From positions 1 through 64,000 of the forward strand of contig NZ_RKME01000004.1 of the NCBI RefSeq assembly GCF_003797825.1: a DNA stretch of 64,000 nucleotides. Direction: 5' to 3'. The notes below the pieces were generated by a model. That model was given only the letters and a program-made list of their open reading frames with translations, was not told the DNA's origin and ran no database searches. Position 1 is the stretch's first letter; each line of letters opens with the position of its first letter. The DNA is from Gordonia sp. OPL2. GTDB lineage: Bacteria > Actinomycetota > Actinomycetes > Mycobacteriales > Mycobacteriaceae. A program made the translations under genes and the position numbers. Below, piece after piece: positions 50,067 to 59,533 of the stretch.

Positions 50067-51379
50067 TCCTCGATCGTCGCCCGCACTCCTTCACGTCCGC
50101 GGCCCGAGCCCTTCACTCCACCGAACGGTGTCACGTCGGATCGGAAGGTCGGTACGTCGCCGATCACTACCTGACCGACCTCCAACTCGGCGCCCGCTCG
50201 AAACGCCAGACGGACATCGTGGGTGAAGATGCCGACGCTCAGCCCGTAGCGCGAGTCGTCGACGGCACGGAGCGCGTCGTCGATGTCCTCATAGGCGAGC
50301 ACCGACACCACCGGCCCGAACACCTCCTCGGTGAGAACCCGTGCGTCCTCGGGCGGTTCGATCAGAACGGTCGGACGGATGAATCGGGCATCTCCGTCGG
50401 GATGTGACGTCCCATCGTCACCGGTCGCCACCCGTGCGCCGCCGGCGACTGCGTCGGTGATCCAACGACGGATGCGGTCGGCCCCGGCGTCATCGATGAC
50501 CGGCCCGACATCGGCGTGCAGATCTTGTGCGCGCGCTTGCGTGACGAGCAGGTCGGTGAACTCACCGAGGCGGTCTCGCGGGACGTACACGCGCTGTGGT
50601 GAGGTACAGGCCTGCCCCGCGTTGTAGAACGCGAATGTGGCGATCCGGCTTGCTGCGTGGCGCAGATCGTCGAGGCCGACGAGATCGGGGGCGATGACCG
50701 CGGCGGCGTTTCCACCGAGTTCGGCGACGACCTGTTTGCGCGGCACGGCGTCGACGATCCGCCAGCCGACCGGATCGGACCCCGTGACACTGACCACCGG
50801 TAGCCGAGGATCCCGGATCAGCTCCCAGGTCAGGGTGTGGTCGGGGGAGGCAGGCGCCACGTGGACGGCGCCGTCGGGCAGGCCGGCCCGCTCGAGAACC
50901 CCGGCGAACGCGGCGGCGGTGCGCGGTGTGCGAGGACTCGGGACCACGACCACCGAGGCGCCCGCCGCGATGGCGGGCGCCACCTTGTGCACGGTGAGAT
51001 GCAGCGGAAAGTTGAACGGCGCCAGGGCGAGTACGGGCCCACGCGGAACCCGGACCGTGAGTGCGAGCCGTCCGACGCCGGACGGCTGCGCGTCGAGCCG
51101 TTGAGCCTCTGGATGTAGCGCCACCGCCTCGCGTGCGGCCAGCCGTACGATCGATGCGGCGCGCTCGACCTCGATCGCCGCCCACTTCGGTGGCTTGCCG
51201 GTGTCGGCGTGGATGTCTGCGGCGATCGAGTCGGCGGCGGTGTCGATCTCGCGAGCCACCGCCTCCAACCATCCCGCGCGGGTACCCGCATCGGCGGAGC
51301 GGAGCGCATCGAAACCCGTGCGAGCGGTGGCGACGATGTCGTCGACGGAGGGTACCCGCGTGGTCAGGACATCGGTCAT
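50021..51379 (-). CDS. aldehyde dehydrogenase family protein
   Basis: 452 residues, NAD(P)-dependent. VVAELGGNAAAVI supplies the catalytic Glu and FYNAGQACTSPQRVYV the nucleophilic Cys. EEVFGPVVSVLAYED is the family C-terminal motif, and GGVKGSGRGREG resembles succinate-semialdehyde or phosphonoacetaldehyde types. It oxidises an aldehyde from the neighbouring pathway; the substrate is unknown. Its start overlaps the AhpD-like gene by 4 bp (ATGA). It lies in the operon transcribed from about 52620. Confidence 0.88.
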   Translation of the reverse strand: MTDVLTTRVPSVDDIVATARTGFDALRSADAGTRAGWLEAVAREIDTAADSIAADIHADTGKPPKWAAIEVERAASIVRLAAREAVALHPEAQRLDAQPSGVGRLALTVRVPRGPVLALAPFNFPLHLTVHKVAPAIAAGASVVVVPSPRTPRTAAAFAGVLERAGLPDGAVHVAPASPDHTLTWELIRDPRLPVVSVTGSDPVGWRIVDAVPRKQVVAELGGNAAAVIAPDLVGLDDLRHAASRIATFAFYNAGQACTSPQRVYVPRDRLGEFTDLLVTQARAQDLHADVGPVIDDAGADRIRRWITDAVAGGARVATGDDGTSHPDGDARFIRPTVLIEPPEDARVLTEEVFGPVVSVLAYEDIDDALRAVDDSRYGLSVGIFTHDVRLAFRAGAELEVGQVVIGDVPTFRSDVTPFGGVKGSGRGREGVRATIEDYTVTRTVVFAEAGW

Positions 51380-52008
51380 CCCGTGTGGTCGCCGTCGAAG
51401 ATCTCGGGGTCGGGCAACAGCCCGAGCGCGAGGGAGATCCGATTGGTCGCGTTCAGTGCCGCGACGATCTGGACGGCCTCGTAGATGTCGACATCGGACA
51501 GGCCCAGGTCACGCAGCTGCTCGATCGTCGCATCGCTGATCTCACCGGTCAGATCGGTGAGTGCGAAGGCGAGTTCGATGAGTGCGTGCTCACGCTCGGA
51601 CAGCTCGGGTACCTCCCGATGGTCGAGCGCTATGCGGTGCGCGAGCCAACCGTCATCGAGGAACTGCCCGAGTTCGTGGACGTGCAGCGCGTGACAGTAG
51701 GAGCAGCCGTTGCGAACCGAGACGACGGTGGCGAGGATCTCGCGTTCGCGTCGCGTGATCGACGTGTCGACATCGGGTGCGCCTTGCAGCAGCGGGAACA
51801 GGTACGCGTTGAGCCGTTCGAAATGCCCCTCGTCGAGAGCGAAGCCCCGCAACCAGTTCGGGACGAATCCCGTCTGCTTCTCGGTGGCCTCGAAGAAGCG
51901 GCTCACCGACGGGGAGAGCTCGTCGTCGGTGGGTACGCGCAGTCGGGAGATGCGCAGCGGTTCCGTGGTCGATCGTGGGGTCGGTCGTGTGATCGTGGTG
52001 TCGGTCAT
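51376..52008 (-). CDS. AhpD-like (carboxymuconolactone-decarboxylase-fold) peroxidase-related protein, copy 1
   Basis: 210 residues. The active-site CxxC and His are in NGCSYCHALHVHELG. GFVPNWLRGFALDEGHFERLNAYLFPL precedes it. It is a CMD/AhpD-fold protein that reduces peroxides or acts on small acids. By recollection, paired proteins of this kind (TIGR04029/TIGR04030, the Avi_7169/Avi_7170 group) occur next to luciferase-like monooxygenases and SfnB-like enzymes, which fits the neighbourhood. Overlaps the aldehyde dehydrogenase start. Confidence 0.82.
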   Translation of the reverse strand: MTDTTITRPTPRSTTEPLRISRLRVPTDDELSPSVSRFFEATEKQTGFVPNWLRGFALDEGHFERLNAYLFPLLQGAPDVDTSITRREREILATVVSVRNGCSYCHALHVHELGQFLDDGWLAHRIALDHREVPELSEREHALIELAFALTDLTGEISDATIEQLRDLGLSDVDIYEAVQIVAALNATNRISLALGLLPDPEIFDGDHTG

Positions 52009-52032
52009 GAGGTGAGTCCCTTGTCCCGCAGC

Positions 52033-52620
52033 TCAGTTGAAGAACTGGTCGTCGGGGGTGACCTGCAGGAAGATGCTGAACCGATTCGCCGCCGCGAACG
52101 CCGACACGACGTGGACTGCCTCGAAGATCTCCTCATCGTTCAGGCCGAGGGCGCGCAGGGTGTCGATGTCGGCGTCGTCGACCTCGCCCGGTTCGGCGGA
52201 CAGCTTCGCGGCGAAGTCGGCCAGCGTGCGATGCCGCGCCGATAGTTCCCGCACCTCGCGGTAGTCGACGGCGACGCGCGTCCCGATCTTGTTGTCGCCG
52301 ATGGCGTCACCGAGGCTGCCCGCATGATTGAGGCGGCAGTAGGAGCATCCGTTCTCGGCGGAGCTCACCGTTGCCAGGATCTCGCGGTCGACATAGGGCA
52401 GCACCCCGGAGTTCGGGTCCAGCAGCGCGAGTAGATAGGTGTTGAACCTCGCGGTGTGCGCACCACCGAGCGCGAATGCCCGGATCCAGTTCGGCACGTA
52501 TCCGAGTTGCCGCTCGAGCGAGGCGATCTGATCCTGCAGCGCCTGGGGGAGCGTGTCGACCTCGGGCACGGTCAATCGGGAGATGCTTGCGACGGAGGGT
52601 GATTCGAGTGTGTCGGTCAT
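52033..52620 (-). CDS. AhpD-like peroxidase-related protein, copy 2
   Basis: 195 residues, homologous to copy 1 downstream: LGYVPNWIRAFALGGAHTARFNTYLLALL, then ENGCSYCRLNHAGSLG with the CxxC-x3-H site, in which His is preceded by Asn rather than Ala-Leu. The two proteins differ most in the last 40 residues, so they may form a heteromer or act on different intermediates. Begins the minus-strand group with copy 1 and the aldehyde dehydrogenase; 24 bp separate the two copies. Confidence 0.82.
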   Translation of the reverse strand: MTDTLESPSVASISRLTVPEVDTLPQALQDQIASLERQLGYVPNWIRAFALGGAHTARFNTYLLALLDPNSGVLPYVDREILATVSSAENGCSYCRLNHAGSLGDAIGDNKIGTRVAVDYREVRELSARHRTLADFAAKLSAEPGEVDDADIDTLRALGLNDEEIFEAVHVVSAFAAANRFSIFLQVTPDDQFFN

Positions 52621-52783
52621 GGTGGTCCTCGCGGGTCGGTGAGACGCCCACGATGGTGGGCGGCGGTGACCCGTCAGACGCTAGGACGACGATCCCGGGT
52701 GGAACAGGGTAAGAACCTCACACGACGACAACTTGCGCTGCGACGGCGATCGAGGGGCGGACGTGGGTGATCGAGGAATGCGA

Positions 52784-53044
52784 TCAGGCCGGCCTGACAT
52801 CCTCGCCATCCGCGAAGATCAGATTCCCGTCGTCGAGCACCACGGCGAACTGCTTCGGTCCGGCGATGGTCTCGTCGCCGAGACGCGCGGTCGTCACGTC
52901 CGACGGCTGCTCGCCGAAGTCGTCGACGACGACGCCGTGTGCCCCGTCATGGGTCGGCACCACCACCCGCGTGCCGACCTCGACGGCGATGGGTTCCCCC
53001 GCACTCTCGTCCCGGTCCACCGGCTCGTCGTTCTGCTCGGTCAT
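52784..53044 (-). CDS. small hypothetical protein
   Basis: 86 residues, acidic (MTEQNDEPVDRDESAG start). A middle beta-rich stretch, TRVVVPTHDGAHGVVVDDFGE, then FAVVLDDGNLIFADGEDVRPA. It resembles short actinobacterial proteins with a KOW-like or Tudor-like barrel, but I cannot assign a family. ATG 53044 has a strong GGGGGGAG site. It is likely a real gene between the AhpD group and the amidase. Confidence 0.6.
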   Translation of the reverse strand: MTEQNDEPVDRDESAGEPIAVEVGTRVVVPTHDGAHGVVVDDFGEQPSDVTTARLGDETIAGPKQFAVVLDDGNLIFADGEDVRPA

Positions 53045-53122
53045 GTGGCTCCCCCCACTGGATGCGCGATCATGAATACCGGGTGCAGTAGAGCACATGG
53101 CGAGGGCGGCTGCAACCTCGGC

Positions 53123-54601
53123 TCAGGCCGGTGGGGGAGGAGACGCCGGCGCCGACGGGCCGGGTGTCGCGGGTGGCGGCGTGGGCGACGCGGGTGGTGC
53201 CGGCTCGGCCGGTGGCGCTGTGCCGCCGACCATCGCCCGGATCGGAGCGAGCGCCGCGTAGCCGAGTTCGCCGGGACAGCTCGTGTTGTTGTAGTCGCGA
53301 TGCCCGCTGATCACCGGGAGGTTGGTCTGCGCACCCGCGGGGAACTTGCTGTCGGAGAACGACTCTGCGGTCAGCTGTGCGGTACTGGCCGGATTCACAC
53401 CGGCCTTGCCGAGTCGCCACCGGAGGAAGCGGGAGACGGCCGAGACCATCGCCGTGCTGGGCGCCACCTGATCCAGGTTGCCGATCATCGACACGCCCAC
53501 GGTCGACTTGTTGAAGCCGCCGGTGTGGGTGCCCTCGACGTTGCGGTCCAGGCCGCCGAACGCCCCTTCGAACACCTGGCCGTACTTGTCGACCAGGACG
53601 TTGTAGCCGATGTCGCACCAGTTCAGCGTGCGCGCGTGGTAGGCGTAGATGCCGCGGACGATCTCGGCGGACTGCTGGGGCGTGTAGTCGTTGCTGCCCG
53701 CGGTGTGGTGGATGATCGCCCCGCGCATGGCGGGTGAGAAGGCCGGTTGCGAACATCGCATCCCCTCGTCGGCGCCCCACTGGGCACGGGCCACCACCGA
53801 CGGCCCCCCGAGCAACGGGGTCAATAGCGACGAACCCAGGGACAGCAGGCTTTCCGGGCTGATCAGCGTGGCCTTGACCGCCGACAGCGCAGTCGTCAGC
53901 AAGGTCTTGATGACGGTGCTCGCCGTGCCGATGCCCAACTCGGCGAGACCGCCGCCCTGCGGTTCGGCGGCGGGGATCGCCAGCCCGCCGTCGGTCATCG
54001 CGACCTGGACCTCCTTGGCGTCGCCGACCCACACCGGCTCGGTGCCCATCGGCTGCTCCGGGGACGGCGCGTGCTGGGCATCGACGCGATCAAGCGTGAT
54101 CCAGTCTCCCCACGACCCGTCCTTCTCTCTGGCGCGCAGGAGCATCGAGGTGTCGTCGGACTTCTGGGAGATCGCGCGGTCCCAGGTGAACGCCACCATC
54201 TTCAGCGGGGTGTCGCGGACGATGTGGTGCACCGCCGCGCCGACCGGGCGACCGTCGGCCATGCGCGGTGCCTCGTCGGCGTCAGGGGTGCCGGCGGGTG
54301 TCGGACGCGCTGAAGGCGTGGACACAGGACGCCCCGCACCGCCGAACGCAGACGGGTCGATCTCCGGAAGCCGGACACCCGCCGCGGCGAGACCCGACTC
54401 GGCGACGTCGACGACAGCGGTCGCCAGTTCGGTGAGTCCGACCTGCTCGACCGCGGTCGGCGGGACTTCCCGCGACGTGTCGGTCGGGCGTGGATCGGAC
54501 CCGGCGATGACGACGGCGAAGGGACTCGCGACGATCGCAGCAGCGACAGACGCGAGCACCATCGACCGCCGAGGGACGGCATTCGGACGAACTCGGCGCA
54601 T
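53123..54601 (-). CDS. N-acetylmuramoyl-L-alanine amidase (Rv3811 type)
   Basis: About 492 residues. A signal-type N-terminus (RRSMVLASVAAAIVASPFAVVIAG) is followed by a long linker and then a type-2 amidase/PGRP domain (about 285-445). Zinc ligands lie in IIHHTAGSND (His) and SGHRDYNNTSCPG (His, Cys). GIYAYHARTLNWCDIGYNVLVDKYGQVFEG is the family core. It cleaves the bond between N-acetylmuramic acid and L-alanine in peptidoglycan, outside the membrane. The C-terminus is a Pro-rich tail. The frame allows a start 18 codons earlier; ATG 54601 gives the best signal peptide. Confidence 0.88.
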   Translation of the reverse strand: MRRVRPNAVPRRSMVLASVAAAIVASPFAVVIAGSDPRPTDTSREVPPTAVEQVGLTELATAVVDVAESGLAAAGVRLPEIDPSAFGGAGRPVSTPSARPTPAGTPDADEAPRMADGRPVGAAVHHIVRDTPLKMVAFTWDRAISQKSDDTSMLLRAREKDGSWGDWITLDRVDAQHAPSPEQPMGTEPVWVGDAKEVQVAMTDGGLAIPAAEPQGGGLAELGIGTASTVIKTLLTTALSAVKATLISPESLLSLGSSLLTPLLGGPSVVARAQWGADEGMRCSQPAFSPAMRGAIIHHTAGSNDYTPQQSAEIVRGIYAYHARTLNWCDIGYNVLVDKYGQVFEGAFGGLDRNVEGTHTGGFNKSTVGVSMIGNLDQVAPSTAMVSAVSRFLRWRLGKAGVNPASTAQLTAESFSDSKFPAGAQTNLPVISGHRDYNNTSCPGELGYAALAPIRAMVGGTAPPAEPAPPASPTPPPATPGPSAPASPPPPA

Positions 54602-54724
54602 GGTGAGCCATCGTGTCCGGTTCGCGAACTCTTCGACGACGCCGCGCGCCGACACTCAGTGACTCGTGATGCGGTTGTTATCTAGTGGGGTCGGTGTGAC
54701 TCGGCTGTCGAACACCGTGCACCA

Positions 54725-56047
54725 TCAGTTCGCGTTCTGATCCGCCTTGGTGAAGATCACGTACTGCGCCGAGATCTGCTGGAACGCGTCCTTCTTGTCG
54801 CGCGAGCTGATCGAGCCGACATACCGGCCCTTCTGCACGATGCAGAAGAACACCGTGGAGTTCGTCTGGCACTTCGCGGACGGCAGTCCGGGTGGGCTCG
54901 CCGCGTCGGTCCACCCGGCGTTCCGGTTGGACGCGAGGAAGGTGTCGACGATCTTCGTCGCGCCCTCGGGCGTCGAGGCCCGGTAGACGGTCGACTTGTC
55001 GACGGCGTTGGCGGTGGAACCGACCTCGGTGAGCACGTTGAAGTCGGTCACCGGGTCCGAACTCTGGTGCGCCATCCCGCGCGGCCCGTACACCGCCTGG
55101 ATGCTGCCGCGCGGAATCCCGCTCTGCGAGTTCTTCAGTTCTTCCTCGGAGTAGGGCAGCGCGTAGATGAGCACGTGGTTCTGATCCATCTGCGGCCTCG
55201 TCGGCCCGGTGATCCCGCGTGCCGCTGCCTCGGCCTTCGTCGGGGTGGCCGGGAACTTGTCGATCAGCGCCGACTGTTTCTCGATGGCCGTGCGGATCGT
55301 CGGTTCCAGCCGGTCCTGCTGCGCCGGGGTCGTCTCATACCACTGATAGAGGACGTAGTTGCCGCGCGGGGTGAACGCCATCAGCACCTTGCCGTCGGTG
55401 CTGTCGTGGGCGACGGTGATGGTCCCCGGCAGTCCGGGCAGGGTGCCGATCCGACCTTTCGCGTTGGCAGCGGTCGCGTCGGCCATCTGCTTGGCCGCGG
55501 CCGTCGCGTCGGCAGGCGTGAGGTAGCGGACCACCATGTTGTTGAGCGCGCGCTTCGTACCCGCCCGCAGCGACTCCACGGGGGTCGACGCCGTCGCGAC
55601 GTATCCGCCGACCATCGCCTTGTTCGCGGGCACGTCGGCGGCGCTGCGGTCGAGGACAACACGCACGTTCGTCGGGCCGGTGATCACCATCGTCAGCATC
55701 CCGGCTTTGGTGAGGTCCTCGTCGACCTCGAACGGGACGACGATGAACTGCGCCATCCGCTGCCCCTCGATCTGCAGGATGTTCTCCTGCGTCGCGGTGC
55801 CGAACGGCGGTCGCGGATCGGTCGGATAGGTACCCGTATCGAGGGCGGCCACGTCGACCGACGGCTCGGCCGCACCCGACGATGCCGCCTGTGCGGCGTC
55901 GACGCTCGTGGCCTCGCCGTCCACCGAGCACCCCGCCAGCACCAGCGCCACGGCGGCGGCGGTGCCCACTGCTGCTGCACGACCTGCCCGGCGCGTCACC
56001 CTTGGTCGCATCGCTCGTGACCCCGCCGCTGTTCGCCGACTGCTCAT
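54725..56047 (-). CDS. secreted lipoprotein (DUF7373-like)
   Basis: About 440 residues. The N-terminus is a Tat- or Sec-type lipoprotein signal with lipobox LAGC (AAVALVLAGC). The mature part is Thr/Ala-rich and has two repeated beta-alpha modules: YPTDPRPPFG and the late STVYRASTPEGATKIVDTFLASNRN. It matches a family of exported actinobacterial proteins, DUF7373 by recollection, with no known role. GAGGGGA lies 9 bases before ATG 56047. It is upstream of the amidase on the same strand, suggesting a cell-wall function. Confidence 0.75.
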   Translation of the reverse strand: MSSRRTAAGSRAMRPRVTRRAGRAAAVGTAAAVALVLAGCSVDGEATSVDAAQAASSGAAEPSVDVAALDTGTYPTDPRPPFGTATQENILQIEGQRMAQFIVVPFEVDEDLTKAGMLTMVITGPTNVRVVLDRSAADVPANKAMVGGYVATASTPVESLRAGTKRALNNMVVRYLTPADATAAAKQMADATAANAKGRIGTLPGLPGTITVAHDSTDGKVLMAFTPRGNYVLYQWYETTPAQQDRLEPTIRTAIEKQSALIDKFPATPTKAEAAARGITGPTRPQMDQNHVLIYALPYSEEELKNSQSGIPRGSIQAVYGPRGMAHQSSDPVTDFNVLTEVGSTANAVDKSTVYRASTPEGATKIVDTFLASNRNAGWTDAASPPGLPSAKCQTNSTVFFCIVQKGRYVGSISSRDKKDAFQQISAQYVIFTKADQNAN

Positions 56048-56151
56048 CTGACTGTTCCCCTCTCGTGGCGTTCCCCGGTCAGACGCGGCGGGCCGCGCAG
56101 AATGTTCCCGAGTCCGGGGCGCTCGCATGCGAGGTTAGTGCACTGAGCGAA

Positions 56152-56181
56152 TGACCTGCGACAATGTCGGCTGGGTAGACT
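56152..56181 (+). promoter_or_regulatory. promoter of the dynamin operon
   Basis: TGACCT (56152-56157) and TAGACT (56176-56181) are 18 bp apart, about 40 bp before ATG 56222. The -10 matches the usual actinobacterial form; the -35 is weak. Confidence 0.45.
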
Positions 56182-56221
56182 ACGGCCCCGGCAGCTGTGA
56201 ACACGACCGGGGGACAACGGT

Positions 56222-58051
56222 ATGGGTGAGACTGCGGTACCGGACACCGCGTCCTCTGCTGTGTCCCGAGAGGACGCTGCCGGGGTGGTGACGAGCGCGG
56301 CCAAGGTGTTGCGCGCCTACAAGATGGACGGCGTCGCAGACATCGCCCAGACCAAACTCGATCGCGACGCGCAGACGCGGGTGGTGGTCGTCGTCGGTGA
56401 GGTGCAGCGCGGCAAGAGTTCACTGGTCAACGCACTCATCGGCCGTCGCGACATCTGCCCCGTCGGGGTCGACGTGACCTCATCGGTCTCGGTCGGGGTG
56501 ACGCCCGATCCCGACCTCGACTCCGAGAGCGTCGCCGAGATCTTCTTCCCCGACGGTGCGCGGCGGATCGACGCCGCCGACCTCGCCCAGTGGGTGACCA
56601 CCGACGGTGCGATGGTGCGCGATCCACGTGTCGAGGAGCTGCCGACGTCGGCGGCCCTGGCCGTCCGGGAGGCCCGGATGTCGAACGTGACGCTCGTCGA
56701 CACACCGGGCGTCGGCGGCCTCGACGCGGGACTGAGCCGATTGGCGGCCCGGTCCGCCCAGCAGGCCAGCGTCCTGGTGTTGGTGTGTGATGCCTCCTCG
56801 CCGCTGACGGCGCCGGAGATGGCGTTCGTCCGCGAGGCCGGCGCCACCGTCGACTCGGTCATCGTCGCGGTCACCAAGACCGACAAGAACCTACAACGCT
56901 GGCGGCAGATCGTGGCCGAGAACGAGCAGCTCCTCGCCGAACGACTCCAACGCCGGGTCACCGTGATCGGGGTGTCGAGCCTGATGGCCGTGCTGGCCGC
57001 CGAGGTGGCCGATCCTGCGCTCCGTCGACAGATCGAGATCGACAGCGGGATAACGGTTCTGCGCTCGGAGATCGATCGGCGACTCGACGCCGCCGCCGAC
57101 GTCCCGCACATCGACGCGGTGCGTACGTGCCTGGAGGGTCTGCGTGTGGTGCGCAGCGGCATCACCCGGGAGCTCGACGCCGTGCAGGCCGGAGCCAAGG
57201 CACTGCCCGACCTCACCTCGGACATGGCGCGCCTCGCCGAACTGCAGGAGCAGTCCCGGCAGTGGGAGCAGTACCTGGCCCGCGACCTGACCCTGTTGCG
57301 GCAGTCCGCGATCGACGATCTCGAGCGACGCCTCGACGATGTCCGCGACACCTGGACCACCTACATCAACACCCACGGCATGCAGGTGTTGCGGCGCAGC
57401 GAACAGAAGTTCACCGCCGACATGCAGCGCGATCTGCAACTCGCGATGGCCGAGACGCTGGCCGCCTTCCTCCAGCGGCTGCACGACGACATCATCGCCA
57501 CCCGCTTCGCCGACGACCCGACCGTCTGGGAGGAGCTGTCCGCGCGGATCGTGGAATCCATGCAGGACAAGCGGATCGAGACCCATCAGGTCGGCAGCAA
57601 ACGGCACGGACTGCTCGACCCGACCCTCCTGACGATGGGGGTCGTCGGCGGGTCAACCCTCGGTGGACTCCTCGGGCTGTCGGCGCTGATGGGGGTCGGG
57701 GTCGTCGTCGGGACGATGTGGGTCGGCGTGAACCTGAGCTTCCGCGCGATCCGTGCCGGCAAGTCCAATCTGCTGGCGTGGCTGCGCGAGACCATCGCCA
57801 CGACCAAGGCCGCCACCGGCCGGCTGCTCGACAGCGCGGTCGCCCAGTCGCGACCCGAGATCGTCATCCGCTACCGCGACTACCTCCGCACGAACATCGA
57901 TCGACTCCAGAAGACGATCGACGAGGTGCAGAAGACCGCGTCCGCCGATGCCGCAGCGCGCGACAAGACCACGCAGCGACTCACGACCAACCTCGAGATC
58001 GTCGACAAACGGATCGCGGCCGCCGAACAACTGCTGGAACAGGCGTCATGA
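56222..58051 (+). CDS. dynamin-like GTPase 1 (IniA-like)
   Basis: 609 residues. The GTPase domain has G1 at 59-67 (GEVQRGKSS), G3 DTPG at 160-163 and G4 TKTD at 218-221. It resembles mycobacterial IniA and bacterial dynamin-like proteins, which bind and reshape membranes. A helical stalk follows (about 290-460). A hydrophobic hairpin at about 469-507 (Gly/Val/Leu-rich) would insert in the membrane, and the C-terminus is a coiled helix. The ATG overlaps nothing upstream, but its stop shares ATGA with GTPase 2, so both are made together. Confidence 0.9.
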   Translation: MGETAVPDTASSAVSREDAAGVVTSAAKVLRAYKMDGVADIAQTKLDRDAQTRVVVVVGEVQRGKSSLVNALIGRRDICPVGVDVTSSVSVGVTPDPDLDSESVAEIFFPDGARRIDAADLAQWVTTDGAMVRDPRVEELPTSAALAVREARMSNVTLVDTPGVGGLDAGLSRLAARSAQQASVLVLVCDASSPLTAPEMAFVREAGATVDSVIVAVTKTDKNLQRWRQIVAENEQLLAERLQRRVTVIGVSSLMAVLAAEVADPALRRQIEIDSGITVLRSEIDRRLDAAADVPHIDAVRTCLEGLRVVRSGITRELDAVQAGAKALPDLTSDMARLAELQEQSRQWEQYLARDLTLLRQSAIDDLERRLDDVRDTWTTYINTHGMQVLRRSEQKFTADMQRDLQLAMAETLAAFLQRLHDDIIATRFADDPTVWEELSARIVESMQDKRIETHQVGSKRHGLLDPTLLTMGVVGGSTLGGLLGLSALMGVGVVVGTMWVGVNLSFRAIRAGKSNLLAWLRETIATTKAATGRLLDSAVAQSRPEIVIRYRDYLRTNIDRLQKTIDEVQKTASADAAARDKTTQRLTTNLEIVDKRIAAAEQLLEQAS

Positions 58052-59499
58052 CCACGTATCCGCCGCCGGCCGCCGACCCGGTCCACGCCACCCTCGACCA
58101 GGGTCTGCACCAGCTCGCCGCACTGGGTGGTGACCTTCCCGCCCACGCCAACGCGATCGGCACCATCCTGTGGTCGCCGCCCCGCGTGGTGATCGTCGGG
58201 CGGCTCAAGGCCGGGAAGTCGACGTTGGTCAACGCCCTCATCGGGGCGCCCGTCGCCGAGACCGCGGCGCTCGAGGCCACCAACGTCGTGACCGTCTACC
58301 AGGACGGCGCACCGTCGCGGGCCGAGGTCGTCGGCGTCGACGGCCGGCGGCACGCGGTCGCCATCCACCACCACCAGCCGAGTAGGCTGCCGGTCGAGAC
58401 GCTCGACATCGCGTTCGTCGACCGGTGGCTGCCGTCCTCGGCGCTGCGCGGGCTCACCCTGATCGACACACCCGGCCTGTCGACGCTGACGGTCGCCAAC
58501 GACGCCGCCACCCGTCGCGTCACGATCGACGGATTCGAACAGACCCGTGGCGCGTCGATCGACGCCGACGCCGCCGTCTTCCTGTTCGACGCCGTGCCGC
58601 GCACGGACGAGATCGAGTTCCTCTCCCAACTGCCGTTCACCCCGCTCAACACGCTCGGCGTGCTCTCCCGCGCCGACTCGTTCGGCGAGGGCGCGCTCGG
58701 TCGGCGGGACCCACTCGTGCACGCGCACGAACACGCGGCACGCATGGCGACGCAGCTGTCCGAGACGGTCAACACCGTCGTCCCGATCTCCGGACTCATG
58801 GCGCAGACCAGTCACACCGGGATGATGACCGAGCACCTCGCCGGTGCGCTGGCCCGATTGCGTCCGCTCGCACCGCTCGAGGTCATCCGGGTGCTCGACA
58901 GTGACGAACTGGCAGGGGATGAGCCGGCAGGGGACGACGTCCTCCCCCTCGCGCTGCGGGTCCAACTGCTCGAACTGCTCGGTGAGTACGGCGTGCTCAA
59001 CGGCAGGCACGTCGCGCCCCACGGGGCCGCGGCCCTCAACTCGTGGCTGACCGAGCACTCCGGAATCGGCGAGCTGCAGCGTGCACTGACGTCGTCGACG
59101 GCCCGGTTCGCGGTGCTGCACCGTGCCCACCGCATCCTGGCCCGGCTCGATCAGTTGGCCTTCAGTCATCCTGCGCGCGAACGTATCCGATCGCTCGCCG
59201 CGCAACTGAGGGCGTCGCCGGCGCTCCACCTCGTGGCGGTCCTCGAGGACTACCAGCGCATGCTCCGAATCGATCCCCGAGCCGAGGTGACCGAGGACCT
59301 GCGCGCCGTGCTCCTCGCCTCCTCACCCGCCGGCCGTGTCGGCCTGCCCGACCACGCCTCCACCCACGAGATCGCCGCGGAGGCGCACCGTCGACTGGGG
59401 CACGCGCAGCGTCGAACGCTGGCCACCAGCTCCGCAGCCGAGGATGCCGCACTCGTCACCCTCATCCGCACCTACACTGCACTGACGATCACGGGCTAG
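58048..59499 (+). CDS. dynamin-like GTPase 2 (IniC-like)
   Basis: 483 residues. G1 is GRLKAGKST (51-59) and G3 DTPG (140-143). The usual T/NKxD of G4 is replaced by SRAD (207-210), still with the Asp that recognises guanine. Unlike GTPase 1 it lacks a clear membrane hairpin. Dynamins of bacteria often work as pairs, one inserting in the membrane and one tethering, so a heteromeric complex with GTPase 1 is likely. The ATG overlaps the GTPase 1 stop by 4 bp. The Hsp70 gene follows 34 bp later. Confidence 0.88.
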   Translation: MTTYPPPAADPVHATLDQGLHQLAALGGDLPAHANAIGTILWSPPRVVIVGRLKAGKSTLVNALIGAPVAETAALEATNVVTVYQDGAPSRAEVVGVDGRRHAVAIHHHQPSRLPVETLDIAFVDRWLPSSALRGLTLIDTPGLSTLTVANDAATRRVTIDGFEQTRGASIDADAAVFLFDAVPRTDEIEFLSQLPFTPLNTLGVLSRADSFGEGALGRRDPLVHAHEHAARMATQLSETVNTVVPISGLMAQTSHTGMMTEHLAGALARLRPLAPLEVIRVLDSDELAGDEPAGDDVLPLALRVQLLELLGEYGVLNGRHVAPHGAAALNSWLTEHSGIGELQRALTSSTARFAVLHRAHRILARLDQLAFSHPARERIRSLAAQLRASPALHLVAVLEDYQRMLRIDPRAEVTEDLRAVLLASSPAGRVGLPDHASTHEIAAEAHRRLGHAQRRTLATSSAAEDAALVTLIRTYTALTITG

Positions 59500-59533
59500 C
59501 CCAGACCACACAGGACACAGGACCTCACCGCAC

